Source of the DNA: Apilactobacillus kunkeei | Lineage (GTDB): Bacteria; Bacillota; Bacilli; Lactobacillales; Lactobacillaceae | Assembly: GCF_001308195.1 (NCBI RefSeq) | Contig: NZ_JXDF01000017.1 | Span: 1 to 64,000 of the forward strand | Direction: 5' to 3' | Length of the DNA stretch: 64,000 bases | Shown here: positions 52,251 through 60,958 of the stretch, in pieces | How positions within the stretch are numbered: the first letter of the stretch is position 1 | How the letters are laid out: each line of letters starts with the position of its first letter | Notes under the pieces: model-generated | Database searches by the model: none | Seen by the model: only the letters and a program-made list of their open reading frames with translations | What the model was told of the DNA's origin: nothing | Program-made: the position numbers and the translations under genes

Positions 52251-53324
52251 TTATCTCCTTTGTGAGCTAACGTTTTCTAGAAATTCTTCAAACAAGTCTG
52301 CACTGTCTTGTGGACCAGGTCCACCATCTGGTGAGAATTGAACAGAAAAAGCAGGATAATCACGATGTCTGATACCTTGGACAGTACCATTAACTAAATC
52401 AACATATGTAATCAATAACTGATCATGAATGATTGATTTAGGGTCAACAGCGTATCCTTCGCTTTGTGATGCATAGATGATTTGATTGGTAATAACTTGT
52501 CTAATTGGATGATTACTACCGTGATGTTCACCGTCTAATTTGTAAACGTTGGCATCATTAGCTAATGCAAACAATTCATGTCCTAATCCCATCGCAAACA
52601 TTGGGATTTCTTTTTGGACCTCTCTAATCATCTGTAGGACAGAATCTGGTAAATCTCTTGGAGAACCAGGTCCGGTTGATAAAACAACACCATCAGGGTC
52701 TAAATCAAAGATTTCCTGACTAGTTGTTTCAAATGGCATCACAATAACATTACAATCAAGGTCAGCCAACTTACGTAAAATACCGTATTTAAGACCGAAA
52801 TCAATCAATACAATATTGTATCCATCACCAGTATTTGGAAATGGCGCTTTGGTAGAAACTTGATTTACTTGTTGGTTAGTAAGCACCGTTGCATGAAGTT
52901 GATCAAAAGCATGTTCATCATCCATATCAACAATACTTGCCTTCATTGTTTGTTTTCGATTTAAGCGACGTGTTAATTCTCTAGTATCAATTCCAGCAAT
53001 ACCAGGAATGTTGTGTTGCTTTAAAAATAAATCTAAGTTTAAGTTTCCTAATCTATTGGTAGAAATATTGGAGTATTCTTTAACAACTACCCCTTTTGAA
53101 TTAGTTACAATCGCTTCAAAACTTTTGTGGTTAATTCCAGTATTACCAATAGATGGCTGTGTAAACACAATGATTTGATTATGGTAAATTTGATTTGTTA
53201 TAACTTCTTGATAGCCTAACATATTAGAATTTACAATAATTTCTCCAGTTGTGGTTGCTTCAGCCCCGAAGGCTTTACCTTTATATGAAGTTCCATCTTC
53301 TAATATTAAATATCTAGTGGTCAT
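52251..53324 (-). CDS. carA: carbamoyl-phosphate synthase small-subunit homologue without catalytic triad
   Basis: Homologue of CarA, 357 residues, normal length. The N-terminal CarA domain is well kept (LEDGTSYKGKAFGAE, NSNMLGYQEVITNQIYHNQ, GIDTRELTRRL). The class I glutaminase domain keeps LSTGPGSP and NHPI, but the nucleophile elbow GICLGHQ is AMGLGHE, so Cys is Gly246 and the next Gln is Glu250. The His-x-Glu of GHPEASPGP is S331 and D333 in FSPDGGPGP. Glutamine hydrolysis is therefore excluded. It lies 33 bp after pyrR with a small hairpin (CTTAAATA/TATTTAAG) ahead of its AAGGAGAT ribosome site. Intact frame suggests a kept, non-catalytic role, or recent decay. Confidence 0.9.
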   Translation of the reverse strand: MTTRYLILEDGTSYKGKAFGAEATTTGEIIVNSNMLGYQEVITNQIYHNQIIVFTQPSIGNTGINHKSFEAIVTNSKGVVVKEYSNISTNRLGNLNLDLFLKQHNIPGIAGIDTRELTRRLNRKQTMKASIVDMDDEHAFDQLHATVLTNQQVNQVSTKAPFPNTGDGYNIVLIDFGLKYGILRKLADLDCNVIVMPFETTSQEIFDLDPDGVVLSTGPGSPRDLPDSVLQMIREVQKEIPMFAMGLGHELFALANDANVYKLDGEHHGSNHPIRQVITNQIIYASQSEGYAVDPKSIIHDQLLITYVDLVNGTVQGIRHRDYPAFSVQFSPDGGPGPQDSADLFEEFLENVSSQRR

Positions 53325-53335
53325 AACAACAATCT

Positions 53336-53354
53336 CCTTAAATATTTTATTTAA
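53336..53354 (-). repeat. inverted repeat between pyrR and carA
   Basis: CTTAAATA and TATTTAAG flank three bases in the 33-bp pyrR-carA gap, next to the carA ribosome site. It has no T tract and does not resemble a PyrR binding loop. Confidence 0.45.
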
Positions 53355-53357
53355 GAG

Positions 53358-53885
53358 TTACTTTTCATCAATTTCAACAGAATCTTGATCATCGATTTCA
53401 TCAACTTGAACATTGATGATTTCTTGTTTTGAAGTTGGAATGTTCTTACCAACAAAGTCAGCTCTAATTGGTAATTCACGGTGTCCACGATCAACTAATA
53501 CAGCTAATCTGATGTTCTTAGGACGACCTAACTCAGCAATTGCTGATAAGGCAGCGTTAATAGTTCTACCAGTGAATAAAACGTCATCAACTAAGATGAT
53601 GTTTTTGTCCTTTAATGAAACAGCTTCATCAGAAAGGACTGCTGGTTCGTTGTCAGTGTGTTGAATATCATCACGATACTTTGTAACGTCGATTCCAACA
53701 ACAGGAACTTCTTTGTTTTCAAGTTTTTGTAAACGGTTAGCAATGCGTTTAGCAAGATAAATACCACGAGTCTTAATTCCAACCAATACTAGGTTATTTA
53801 CCCCTTTGTTTTTTTCGATAATTTCGTAAGTAATACGAGTTAACGCTCTTTGCATGGCCATTTTATCAACAACGACTTTACTCAT
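53358..53885 (-). CDS. pyrR: PyrR, pyrimidine operon attenuator / uracil phosphoribosyltransferase
   Basis: UMP-sensing RNA-binding regulator with a PRTase fold, 175 residues. The PRPP motif [18 protein letters not shown] (about 95-112) and [17 protein letters not shown] are intact, as is the flexible-loop region. The normal 172-180-residue length and AGGAGG before the start support a functional gene. The order lspA-rluD-pyrR is as in Bacillus, but pyrP, pyrB and pyrC, which should follow, are gone and carA comes directly. No PyrR-type anti-antiterminator is visible in the short gaps here, so its targets must lie elsewhere, or it serves as UPRTase. Confidence 0.93.
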   Translation of the reverse strand: MSKVVVDKMAMQRALTRITYEIIEKNKGVNNLVLVGIKTRGIYLAKRIANRLQKLENKEVPVVGIDVTKYRDDIQHTDNEPAVLSDEAVSLKDKNIILVDDVLFTGRTINAALSAIAELGRPKNIRLAVLVDRGHRELPIRADFVGKNIPTSKQEIINVQVDEIDDQDSVEIDEK

Positions 53886-53896
53886 TACAAATCCTC

Positions 53897-54814
53897 CTAT
53901 TTTTGATTGTACTTATTTCTTAATTTAGTAATTGTTTGTTCAAAAATCTCTGGCAATGGTGTTTCAAAAATCATTTGTTCGTTGGTTTTTGGATGAACGA
54001 AGCCTAATTTCTTAGCATGTAAGAATTGCCCATTACCCTTTAAAGTGTTCTTTGGTCCGTATAGAGGATCTCCAGCAAGTGGATGACCAATATACTTCAT
54101 ATGAACTCTAATTTGGTGCGTACGACCTGTTTCTAAGACACATGAAACAAGTGTATATTCTCCACCGAATCGTTCTAAAACTTTAAAATGAGTAACGGCA
54201 TTCTTTCCATCATCTACGATTGCCTGTTTTTTACGGTCTTTTTTAGATCTACCAATTGGTGCGTTAATAACGCCGCTATTTTCTTTGATATTTCCATGTA
54301 CTAATGCAATATATTCACGAATGTTTGATTTGTCCTTTAATTGTTTTGACAAAGATTCATGAGCATAATTGTTCTTAGCAACCATTAATAAACCAGATGT
54401 ATCTTTATCAATTCTATGAACAATTCCTGGTCTATAGGTTCCATTAATTGTTGAAAGTGGTGAATGATAAAGTAATGCATTCACTAACGTATGATCAGGA
54501 TGCCCTGGAGAAGGATGAACAACCATTCCTTGCGGCTTATTGACGACAATTACATCGTCATCCTCATATACAATATCAATGTTGATGTTTTCAGGTTCAA
54601 CGTTCATTGTTTCTGGTTCAGGAATGGTTACCTGAATTACTTCACCGTCTTTAACATCGTATTTTGCCTTTTTCTTTTGCCCATCCACCAAAACTAATCC
54701 GTCTTCAATCAAACTTTTGGCTCTTGAACGACTTAAATCTTCAACGTTATCAGTTAATGATTTGTCTAGTCGAACATTTCCTTTTGTGACTGTATAAGTT
54801 ACTGTATCTTTAAT
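53897..54814 (-). CDS. rluD: RluD-type 23S rRNA pseudouridine synthase, AUU start
   Basis: Forms pseudouridines in 23S rRNA. The 305-residue protein needs an N-terminal S4 domain ([20 protein letters not shown], about 15-34), which lies upstream of the first usual start codon (TTG 54712). No ATG, GTG or TTG occurs between the preceding in-frame TAG and that region. The only plausible start is ATT at 54814, giving (M)[18 protein letters not shown], preceded by GGTGAT and overlapping the lspA stop as ATTAA. The catalytic Asp is in [16 protein letters not shown] (about 142). C-terminal parts are complete. Translationally coupled to lspA. Confidence 0.88.
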   Translation of the reverse strand: MKDTVTYTVTKGNVRLDKSLTDNVEDLSRSRAKSLIEDGLVLVDGQKKKAKYDVKDGEVIQVTIPEPETMNVEPENINIDIVYEDDDVIVVNKPQGMVVHPSPGHPDHTLVNALLYHSPLSTINGTYRPGIVHRIDKDTSGLLMVAKNNYAHESLSKQLKDKSNIREYIALVHGNIKENSGVINAPIGRSKKDRKKQAIVDDGKNAVTHFKVLERFGGEYTLVSCVLETGRTHQIRVHMKYIGHPLAGDPLYGPKNTLKGNGQFLHAKKLGFVHPKTNEQMIFETPLPEIFEQTITKLRNKYNQK

Positions 54815-55262
54815 CTAAATCACCATCTCTTAATATTGCAAAAAATAACAAGATAATTCCAAATGTAATGCAGATATCTGCGAAGTTAAACACTGGGAAA
54901 TTAATAAAATCAACTTGGAACATATCAACTACATAGCCTTGTAAGAAGCGGTTAATGAAGTTACCTAAAATTCCAGCTAATAAGATTGTTGTACTTGTTA
55001 AATAAAGCTTTCTACCTTTTAATTTTATCATAAAATAAACAATCGCTACGACTGCTACTAAAGTAATAATGGAAAATAACCATTGTTGGCCTTCCAGGAT
55101 ACTCCAAGCAGCACCACTGTTATGCAGATTGGTAATTGATAATACTCCAGGGATGATTGTTGTACTTGATGTTTCTGAAATGTTTGCAGAAATCCAAATT
55201 TTGATTGCTTGATCAATTCCGACAAGAGTACATAGGCTAATTAAAATATATACAATTGGCAT
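54810..55262 (-). CDS. lspA: lipoprotein signal peptidase
   Basis: Membrane aspartic protease that cleaves lipoprotein signals (for example PrsA and the nuclease-like lipoprotein here). The 150-residue protein has four membrane segments. The catalytic aspartates are in GNFINR...YVVDMF and FNFADICITFG (about 112 and 130). LHNSGAAWSIL is the conserved Asn-containing loop. Its last bases overlap the rluD start. First gene of lspA-rluD-pyrR-carA-carB in transcription order, 12 bp after fhs. Confidence 0.95.
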   Translation of the reverse strand: MPIVYILISLCTLVGIDQAIKIWISANISETSSTTIIPGVLSITNLHNSGAAWSILEGQQWLFSIITLVAVVAIVYFMIKLKGRKLYLTSTTILLAGILGNFINRFLQGYVVDMFQVDFINFPVFNFADICITFGIILLFFAILRDGDLD

Positions 55263-55274
55263 TGAAAAACTCCT

Positions 55275-56930
55275 TTAGAATAGTCCGGTAATCTTACCAT
55301 CATTATCAATATCCATGTCTAAAGCGGCTGGATGTGATGGTAAACCAGGCATTGTTAGAATCTTACCAGTTAATACAACGATAAAACCGGCACCTAGTTT
55401 AGGTTGGATGTCAGAAACATTAATTGAGAAGTCAACTGGTGCACCTAATTCTTTAGCGTTATCAGTGAATGAGTATTGAGTCTTAGCTACACAAATTGGT
55501 AACTTATCCCAACCATTTTTAACTAGTTTCTTTAGTTGAGTCTTAGCTTTATTACTTAAAACAACACCATTTCCACCATAAATTTTAGTAACGATGGCAT
55601 TTAACTTGTCCATAAAGTCATCATCGCTATTGTATAGTGGTTTGAATTCTTGATTGTTGTCACAAACGTTAACTAATTCTTCAGCTAATTCAGTAGCACC
55701 TGCTCCACCATTTTCCCATACAGTTGTATTGAATGGTTTCACACCTTGTTCTTTGATGTAATCGTTTAGTGCGTTAATTTCTTTTTCAGTATCGCTGGTA
55801 AATTCATTTACAGCAACTACAACCGGTTTGTTGTATTGCTTCATGTTAGCAATGTGTCTACCTAAGTTCTTAGCACCCTTTAGTAATGCATCTACGTTTT
55901 CTTGATCTAAGTCGTTCTTATTAACACCACCATTTAGCTTTAATGCTCTAACAGTAGCAACAATAACGATTGCATCTGGACGTTTGCCTAACTTTTCAGA
56001 TGTAATGTCTAGGAACTTTTCTCCACCTAAATCAGCACCGAAACCAGCTTCGGTAATTGCGTAATCCGCATGTTGAATGGCTGCTTTAGTGGCTAAAATA
56101 CTGTTACAACCATGAGCGATATTAGCAAAAGGTCCACCATGAATGAATGCTGGGGTGTGTTCTAGTGTTTGCACTAAGTTGGGCTTGATTGCATCCTTTA
56201 ATAGTAATGCCAATGCACCAGTAACACCCAAATCACTAACAGTAACTGGTTGTCTATCGTAGTTGTAACCAATTAGGATTTTACCTAATTTTTCTTTTAA
56301 GTCGTTTAAATCTTCACTTAAACATAAAACTGCCATGATTTCACTTGCAACAGTAATGTCAAAGCCGTCTTCACGAGGGACACCAGATGTGCGTCCACCC
56401 AATCCAACGATTACGTTTCTTAATTCTCGGTCGTTAATGTCAACGACTCTCTTCCATGTAATTGTTCTAGGATCAATGTTTAACTTGTTACCATGATGAA
56501 TATGGTTATCAATTAATGCTGATAATGTGTCATGTGCTTCAGTAATAGCAGGAAAATCACCAGTAAAGAATAGGTTAATATCTTCCATTGGAGCTACTTG
56601 AGCATATCCACCACCAGTAGCACCACCCTTAATTCCCATAACAGGTCCAAGTGATGGTTCCCTTAGTGCGATTGCAACAGACTTATTAATTCTGTGGAAT
56701 GCGTCACCTAAACCGATGGTTAAAGTTGTTTTACCTTCACCAGCAGCGGTTGGATTAATTGATGTTACTAAAATCAGTTTACCGTTTTTTGAACCAGCAA
56801 ATGGTAAGTTGATTTTCGCTTTATATTTACCATAAGGATCCATTTGATCGTCACTTATATTTAAACTTGATGCAATTTCGCTAATGTTTTTTAACTCAGC
56901 TGATTGTGAAATTTCAATATCTGTTTTCAT
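55275..56930 (-). CDS. fhs: formate--tetrahydrofolate ligase
   Basis: ATP-dependent formation of 10-formyl-THF for purine and formyl-Met-tRNA synthesis. In 551 residues the P-loop [18 protein letters not shown] (about 60-77), the [19 protein letters not shown] stretch and [18 protein letters not shown] identify it. CTAGGAGATG precedes the ATG. It uses the folate imported by FolT. It ends 12 bp before lspA, so the folate and lspA-carB genes may share a transcript. Confidence 0.97.
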   Translation of the reverse strand: MKTDIEISQSAELKNISEIASSLNISDDQMDPYGKYKAKINLPFAGSKNGKLILVTSINPTAAGEGKTTLTIGLGDAFHRINKSVAIALREPSLGPVMGIKGGATGGGYAQVAPMEDINLFFTGDFPAITEAHDTLSALIDNHIHHGNKLNIDPRTITWKRVVDINDRELRNVIVGLGGRTSGVPREDGFDITVASEIMAVLCLSEDLNDLKEKLGKILIGYNYDRQPVTVSDLGVTGALALLLKDAIKPNLVQTLEHTPAFIHGGPFANIAHGCNSILATKAAIQHADYAITEAGFGADLGGEKFLDITSEKLGKRPDAIVIVATVRALKLNGGVNKNDLDQENVDALLKGAKNLGRHIANMKQYNKPVVVAVNEFTSDTEKEINALNDYIKEQGVKPFNTTVWENGGAGATELAEELVNVCDNNQEFKPLYNSDDDFMDKLNAIVTKIYGGNGVVLSNKAKTQLKKLVKNGWDKLPICVAKTQYSFTDNAKELGAPVDFSINVSDIQPKLGAGFIVVLTGKILTMPGLPSHPAALDMDIDNDGKITGLF

Positions 56931-56959
56931 GGTAAGAACATCTCCTAGAATTATGTAAT

Positions 56960-57343
56960 TTATTTTTTAAGTAAGTTGCTTAGCTCAATTATTGAATTGA
57001 CAGGTAATAACAATCTGTAGTGCTTTTTGTTAACTTCAATGTCAGCAGTATGCTTGGTGAAACTAACGTTATCAATATCGCTAATATTTGCTTCCAACCA
57101 TTTTGGATTCATTAGCTTACTTACTGTTATTTTATCATTTTCAATGGTGATTCTTCTAAAAATAATTTGAAAAATCGCAAATAAGAAGAATACTAAAAAG
57201 AAAAAGATTGTAATCCATTGAATCACTGTTACTTCAAGCCAGAAAATAATTCCAATAAATAGAAGAGCAAAGGTCCAAGCCCAGGTGATTACTGTATACA
57301 AAGGTTCTGGCTGGTATAAAAATGTTCGTTTTTGGGTTATCAT
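56960..57343 (-). CDS. EbsA-like small membrane protein
   Basis: The 127-residue protein has two membrane segments (about 17-37 and 42-65) followed by a cytoplasmic domain with a PH-like pattern ([31 protein letters not shown]). The start [21 protein letters not shown] resembles EbsA-family proteins of lactobacilli, and its place between fhs and an RNase H-like gene fits. Function unknown; the assignment is by remembered resemblance. Confidence 0.55.
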   Translation of the reverse strand: MITQKRTFLYQPEPLYTVITWAWTFALLFIGIIFWLEVTVIQWITIFFFLVFFLFAIFQIIFRRITIENDKITVSKLMNPKWLEANISDIDNVSFTKHTADIEVNKKHYRLLLPVNSIIELSNLLKK

Positions 57344-57374
57344 TAAGTAAAACCTTCCTTTGGAGAATTAGATT

Positions 57375-57764
57375 ATGTTTAAATTATACACTGATGCGGC
57401 CACAATGAACAATTCTGGGAACAGTTCTTGTGGAATTTTAATTGTTCATGATAGTGAACAATACCAAGAAAAACTTAAATTAACTTCAAAAGACAATCAT
57501 GAAGCAGAGTTTGAAGCTTGTCTCCTCGGCTTTAAAGCGATTTCACCTTTAACCAATAAGGACTCAATCATTGTTTATTATACAGACAGTAAAATTGTTC
57601 ATGAAAGTTTGGAAAAACAATACGCTAAACATTATCAAGAATATGTTGATCAAATTCTAGAAGAACAAGCTAAGTACAGCATGGTAATCAATAATTGGAT
57701 TCCGGATACAAAAAATGAAGGTGCCCATAATCTTGCGACACAGGCCCTTCACTTATTTTACTAA
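57375..57764 (+). CDS. RNase HI-like protein
   Basis: RNase H-fold protein of 129 residues. Acidic active-site residues appear in KLYTDAAT (Asp7), HEAEFEACL (Glu about 44) and VYYTDSKIVHE (Asp about 77). At the fourth site GAHNLATQA has His where classical enzymes have Asp, as in several RNase H-like proteins of Firmicutes, so activity is uncertain. GGAGAATTAGATT precedes the start. It is divergent from the EbsA-like gene, and its 3' end overlaps the convergent oxidoreductase by 12 bases. Confidence 0.78.
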   Translation: MFKLYTDAATMNNSGNSSCGILIVHDSEQYQEKLKLTSKDNHEAEFEACLLGFKAISPLTNKDSIIVYYTDSKIVHESLEKQYAKHYQEYVDQILEEQAKYSMVINNWIPDTKNEGAHNLATQALHLFY

Positions 57765-58877
57765 TTTAATATAATTTTCAATTGGTTTGCGATACTCATC
57801 GAGATCGTAATCGACTTTATCAGCAATCATTTCTGCTAAAATCTTACCTACTAAAGGTCCAGTTGTTAAACCAGATGATCCTAGTCCACTGCCGACTAGG
57901 ATTTTTTCGTATCCAGGGATGCGTCCAAAGAATGGAGCAAAATCGGATGTATAAGCTCTGGTTCCAATTTTTACCCTAATTAAGTTTTCAGCATTAATTT
58001 GATTAGACATACTGTGAGCACTATTTAATAGTTCATCAATAATATCCGCATCGGCAGATAAATCAAACCCCTTATCATTTTCATGACTAGCTCCCACAAT
58101 TAAACGTCCATTACCTAATGGGATGAAATCTGATTCACCTTCAGGCATCACAACCGGCATATCAACGTTAGCACCAAGGATTTGAGTGGTAGATAATTCG
58201 ATTAATTGTCCCTTTTGTGGTCTAACATCAACATCTAAAGGAAGTTCTTTTAAAATATTCTTTGTCCAAGCACCAGTTGCTAAGATGATATTATCGAATT
58301 CTAGGACTTGTCCATCTAATTCAACATTACCATCTTTATTAATTGATACAGGTTGTTTGATTATTGTTAAATTCTTTTTCTTAGCGATCTTAGTCAAATG
58401 ACTGGCGTATTTATCACCATTCAATCTAGCACCACCTGAGACAAATACTCCAGGATATGAACTATCAATAATCGGAACAAATCTCATTACTTCATCTGAA
58501 GTGAGTTCTTTAATTTCACCAATTGTATCAGTTTCTGCGCGACGTTCTTCAGCTAATTGATAAAGTTCCTTTAACTTTTCAGAATCTTCACGCGTAATGA
58601 TGGTACCGCATTGGTTGTAAATACTTCCAGGCATTTTGGATTGCTTAGATATTTGTTTTAACAATGTTGCGCCATCACGGGCTAAGTTATACCATTTTTT
58701 GTTTCTTCTCTTTGATAACCATGGTGAAATGATACCTGCAGCTGCCTTTGTGGCTTGTCCATTACCATCATCAAACATGGTTACTTCAAAATCATTACCA
58801 GAATCTAGTTGGCTTAGGAAATAAGCAGCCGTTGATCCGACAATTCCGCCACCAATAATTGCTATTTTCTTGGTCAA
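57753..58877 (-). CDS. FAD-dependent oxidoreductase (D-amino acid/glycine oxidase family)
   Basis: The 374-residue flavoprotein begins MTKKIAIIGGGIVGSTAAYF, a dinucleotide-binding GxGxxG loop, with AAGIISPW (FAD contact), LATGAWT, and the C-terminal GLGSSGLTTGPLVGK. It belongs to the DadA/ThiO type; substrate unknown. I choose TTG 58877 as the start, eight bases after AAAGGG, over a GTG at 58886 that overlaps this site. No thiamine genes are nearby. It lies 12 bp after the upstream RlmL-type gene. Confidence 0.85.
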   Translation of the reverse strand: MTKKIAIIGGGIVGSTAAYFLSQLDSGNDFEVTMFDDGNGQATKAAAGIISPWLSKRRNKKWYNLARDGATLLKQISKQSKMPGSIYNQCGTIITREDSEKLKELYQLAEERRAETDTIGEIKELTSDEVMRFVPIIDSSYPGVFVSGGARLNGDKYASHLTKIAKKKNLTIIKQPVSINKDGNVELDGQVLEFDNIILATGAWTKNILKELPLDVDVRPQKGQLIELSTTQILGANVDMPVVMPEGESDFIPLGNGRLIVGASHENDKGFDLSADADIIDELLNSAHSMSNQINAENLIRVKIGTRAYTSDFAPFFGRIPGYEKILVGSGLGSSGLTTGPLVGKILAEMIADKVDYDLDEYRKPIENYIKLVK

Positions 58878-58889
58878 TATATACACCCT

Positions 58890-60023
58890 TTATTTTCTAA
58901 TCTTTTTACCCCAGAATTGGAAATAATCGGTTCTTAAGTAACCATTGTATAGTTTACGAGTCTTAGTTGGAGCTTGTCCGTAGAACTTATCAAATTCCAA
59001 ATCTGATGTAAGGAAGTACTTAGACCAACTAGTCATTGGTTTAAATACGCGTCCTAATCCCTTGTATAGCTTACGAACTTCTTGTTTATCACTTAGTCGT
59101 TCACCGTATGGTGGGTTTGAAACAACTACGCCATTAATCTTGTCAGTCTTGAAATCTAGAACAGATAATTGCTTAAATTGAATATCATGAAGTAATCCAA
59201 CTTCTTGAGCATTAACTTTAGCAATATCAATCATGTTTCCATCTACATCAGAAGCCATGATATCTAATTCTTTATCGTAGTCAGCTTTTTCATCAGCTTT
59301 GTTTCGAACATCTTCAACGACGTCTTCATCTACCCAATCCCATTTTTCACATGAGAATTCACGGTTAAAACCAGGTGCAATGTTTCTTGCAATCATAGCT
59401 GCTTCGATTGGAATAGTTCCAGAACCACACATTGGATCTAAGAAAGGCATGTCTGGGTACCAACTGGTTAACATGATTAGTGCTGCAGCCATGTTTTCCT
59501 TGATGGGTGCAGGACCTTTGGCAACACGGTATCCACGTTTGAATAAACTTTCACCAGTTGTATCTAGAGTGACCATAACGTGATCTTTATTAATTCTAGT
59601 TTCAAGCTTGTAAAGTTGACCGGTTTCTGGAAGTCTTGTACGACGGTGATAAGTTTCATTTAACTTATTTACTACAGCCTTTTTAGCGATTGCTTGAACG
59701 TCTGGAACACTGTGTAATGCAGAGTTGTGAGAACGTCCATTCATCGGAAATTGAGCATCCATTGGTAACAATTCGTCCCAAGGAAGTGCTTTAACATTTT
59801 GGAATAGGTCTTCAAAAGTCTTGGCTTCGAATTCACCAACAATAATTTCAACACGATCGGCGGTTCTTAACCAAAGGTTAGTATTGATAATGTCTTCAAT
59901 TGTTCCTTCGAATCTAACTCTTCCGTTTTCGACCTGCACTTCATAACCCAAGTCACGAAGTTCTCTACCAACTAAAGCTTCAATTCCGGCGGCACAAGTT
60001 GCCATTAATTTAAAAGTTTTCAT
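58890..60023 (-). CDS. THUMP-domain 23S rRNA guanine-N2 methyltransferase (RlmL N-half/YpsC)
   Basis: The 377-residue enzyme has an N-terminal THUMP domain (about 1-160, MKTFKLMATCAAGIEALVGRE) and a Rossmann methyltransferase with DPMCGSGTIPIEAAMIARN (about 200), ASDVDGNM and the catalytic VVSNPPYGERL (about 300). Bacillus YpsC is the positional counterpart beside gpsB, rnpB and ypsA. Length fits the single-domain family rather than the fused E. coli RlmKL. Confidence 0.92.
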   Translation of the reverse strand: MKTFKLMATCAAGIEALVGRELRDLGYEVQVENGRVRFEGTIEDIINTNLWLRTADRVEIIVGEFEAKTFEDLFQNVKALPWDELLPMDAQFPMNGRSHNSALHSVPDVQAIAKKAVVNKLNETYHRRTRLPETGQLYKLETRINKDHVMVTLDTTGESLFKRGYRVAKGPAPIKENMAAALIMLTSWYPDMPFLDPMCGSGTIPIEAAMIARNIAPGFNREFSCEKWDWVDEDVVEDVRNKADEKADYDKELDIMASDVDGNMIDIAKVNAQEVGLLHDIQFKQLSVLDFKTDKINGVVVSNPPYGERLSDKQEVRKLYKGLGRVFKPMTSWSKYFLTSDLEFDKFYGQAPTKTRKLYNGYLRTDYFQFWGKKIRK

Positions 60024-60057
60024 TTAATTCATCCTTTTTATGAATTATTTATTTTCA

Positions 60058-60093
60058 ATAAAAAAAGGGAGGAAGAAAACTTCCACCCTTTTC
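60058..60093 (-). terminator. terminator of rnpB
   Basis: On the minus strand AAAAGGGTGGAAG pairs with CTTCCTCCCTTTT around a TTTT loop, followed by TTTTATTG. Confidence 0.85.
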
Positions 60094-60099
60094 CTGAAT

Positions 60100-60490
60100 G
60101 GTGTACATTCCTGTAAGCCATGTTTTGTGCTTTATATTTAAGTCAGGCCTTTAAATATAAAGTAGTAATCATCTATCTGAGAAATAAATTTCTCCCCCAC
60201 ACTTGGTTCAATTTCCGTGTGTGAAGCTCCCCTACCAAAGTTTGGGTTTCCCGCTCGCGGGGTTTACCGCGTTCCACCAGTATCGTTTCCGATCCTGTAT
60301 CGTCACTGTGGCACTTTCAGAAGTACTAAAGCATAGCAAAACCTTAGCTCGTTTCTTCGCCATTACTACAAATTGTAGTCCCCCGGCTTATTTTTTCACC
60401 GAGCACGAACACTACAAGCATCGCAGCTTGTGCGAGAGTGGACTTTCCTCAGCCAACATAAGTTGACCGCGATTACTCAGAACATACACC
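60100..60490 (-). ncRNA. rnpB: RNase P RNA (class B, rnpB)
   Basis: Catalytic RNA that matures tRNA 5' ends. On the minus strand the ends pair as helix P1 (GGTGTATGTTC with GAATGTACACC). Conserved blocks appear in order: GAGGAAAGTCCACTCTCGCA, GTAGTGTTCGTGCTCGG, GAAAGTGCCACAGTGACGA, GTGGAACGCGGTAAACCCC, AACCCAAACTTTGGTAGGG, AGATAGATGATTACTAC and ACAAAACATGGCTTACAG. About 391 nt, the size of Bacillus-type RNase P RNA. Boundaries are set by P1 and good to a few bases. It lies between gpsB and the RlmL-type gene, its usual Firmicutes position. Confidence 0.96.
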
Positions 60491-60502
60491 AGTTATTAAC
60501 GA

Positions 60503-60889
60503 TTAATATCTGTCGATGCTACTTGGTCCTTCAGTAGAACCAAATACACGTTGTTCTAGGTTAGATACACGTTTTAGAAGTTCATTTTCAATACGTGTTC
60601 TACCTAAAGTATCATGATTTGATGGTGCTGAATTTGAATCATTGAAATAACCAGATGGAGAAACGCTTGGTTCTGGTGTAACAGTACCAGCAGATTGCTT
60701 TAATCTTTGTACTTCCATTCTTAGTTGATTGTTTTCGTTTTCTAGACTATTGATTCGGTTATCGAATGCTTGGTAGTCCTTGATAATACCGTCCAAGAAA
60801 GTATCTACTTCATTTGGATCGTACCCTCTCATCTTTTGAGAAAATGTCTTTTCTAAGATGTCCTTAGGGGTAAATTGTATATTGTTCAT
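60503..60889 (-). CDS. gpsB: cell division protein GpsB
   Basis: DivIVA-like adaptor that links division and PBP placement. The 128 residues have the lipid-binding N-terminus (FTPKDILEKTFSQKMRGYDPNEVDTFLDGIIKDY, about 7-40), a coiled coil (about 42-70), a low-complexity Ser/Pro linker and the C-terminal trimerisation helix (NELLKRVSNLEQRVFG). GTGTGAATA stands before the ATG with weak SD. It neighbours rnpB and lies near pbp1A, its functional partner. Confidence 0.95.
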   Translation of the reverse strand: MNNIQFTPKDILEKTFSQKMRGYDPNEVDTFLDGIIKDYQAFDNRINSLENENNQLRMEVQRLKQSAGTVTPEPSVSPSGYFNDSNSAPSNHDTLGRTRIENELLKRVSNLEQRVFGSTEGPSSIDRY

Positions 60890-60958
60890 TATTCACACCT
60901 CATATCATAAATAATCACGAACAAGTATTATTGTACCAGAAATTTAAACATTTTCAAT

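Noticed and set aside
57375-57764. missing fourth Asp in the RNase HI-like protein as evidence of inactivity
   Set aside because: His at this place occurs in several Firmicutes RNase H-like proteins as far as I recall, so it was noted only in the feature.
60203-60466. 87-codon open frame on the plus strand
   Set aside because: It lies antisense inside the RNase P RNA gene, whose conserved blocks explain the sequence.
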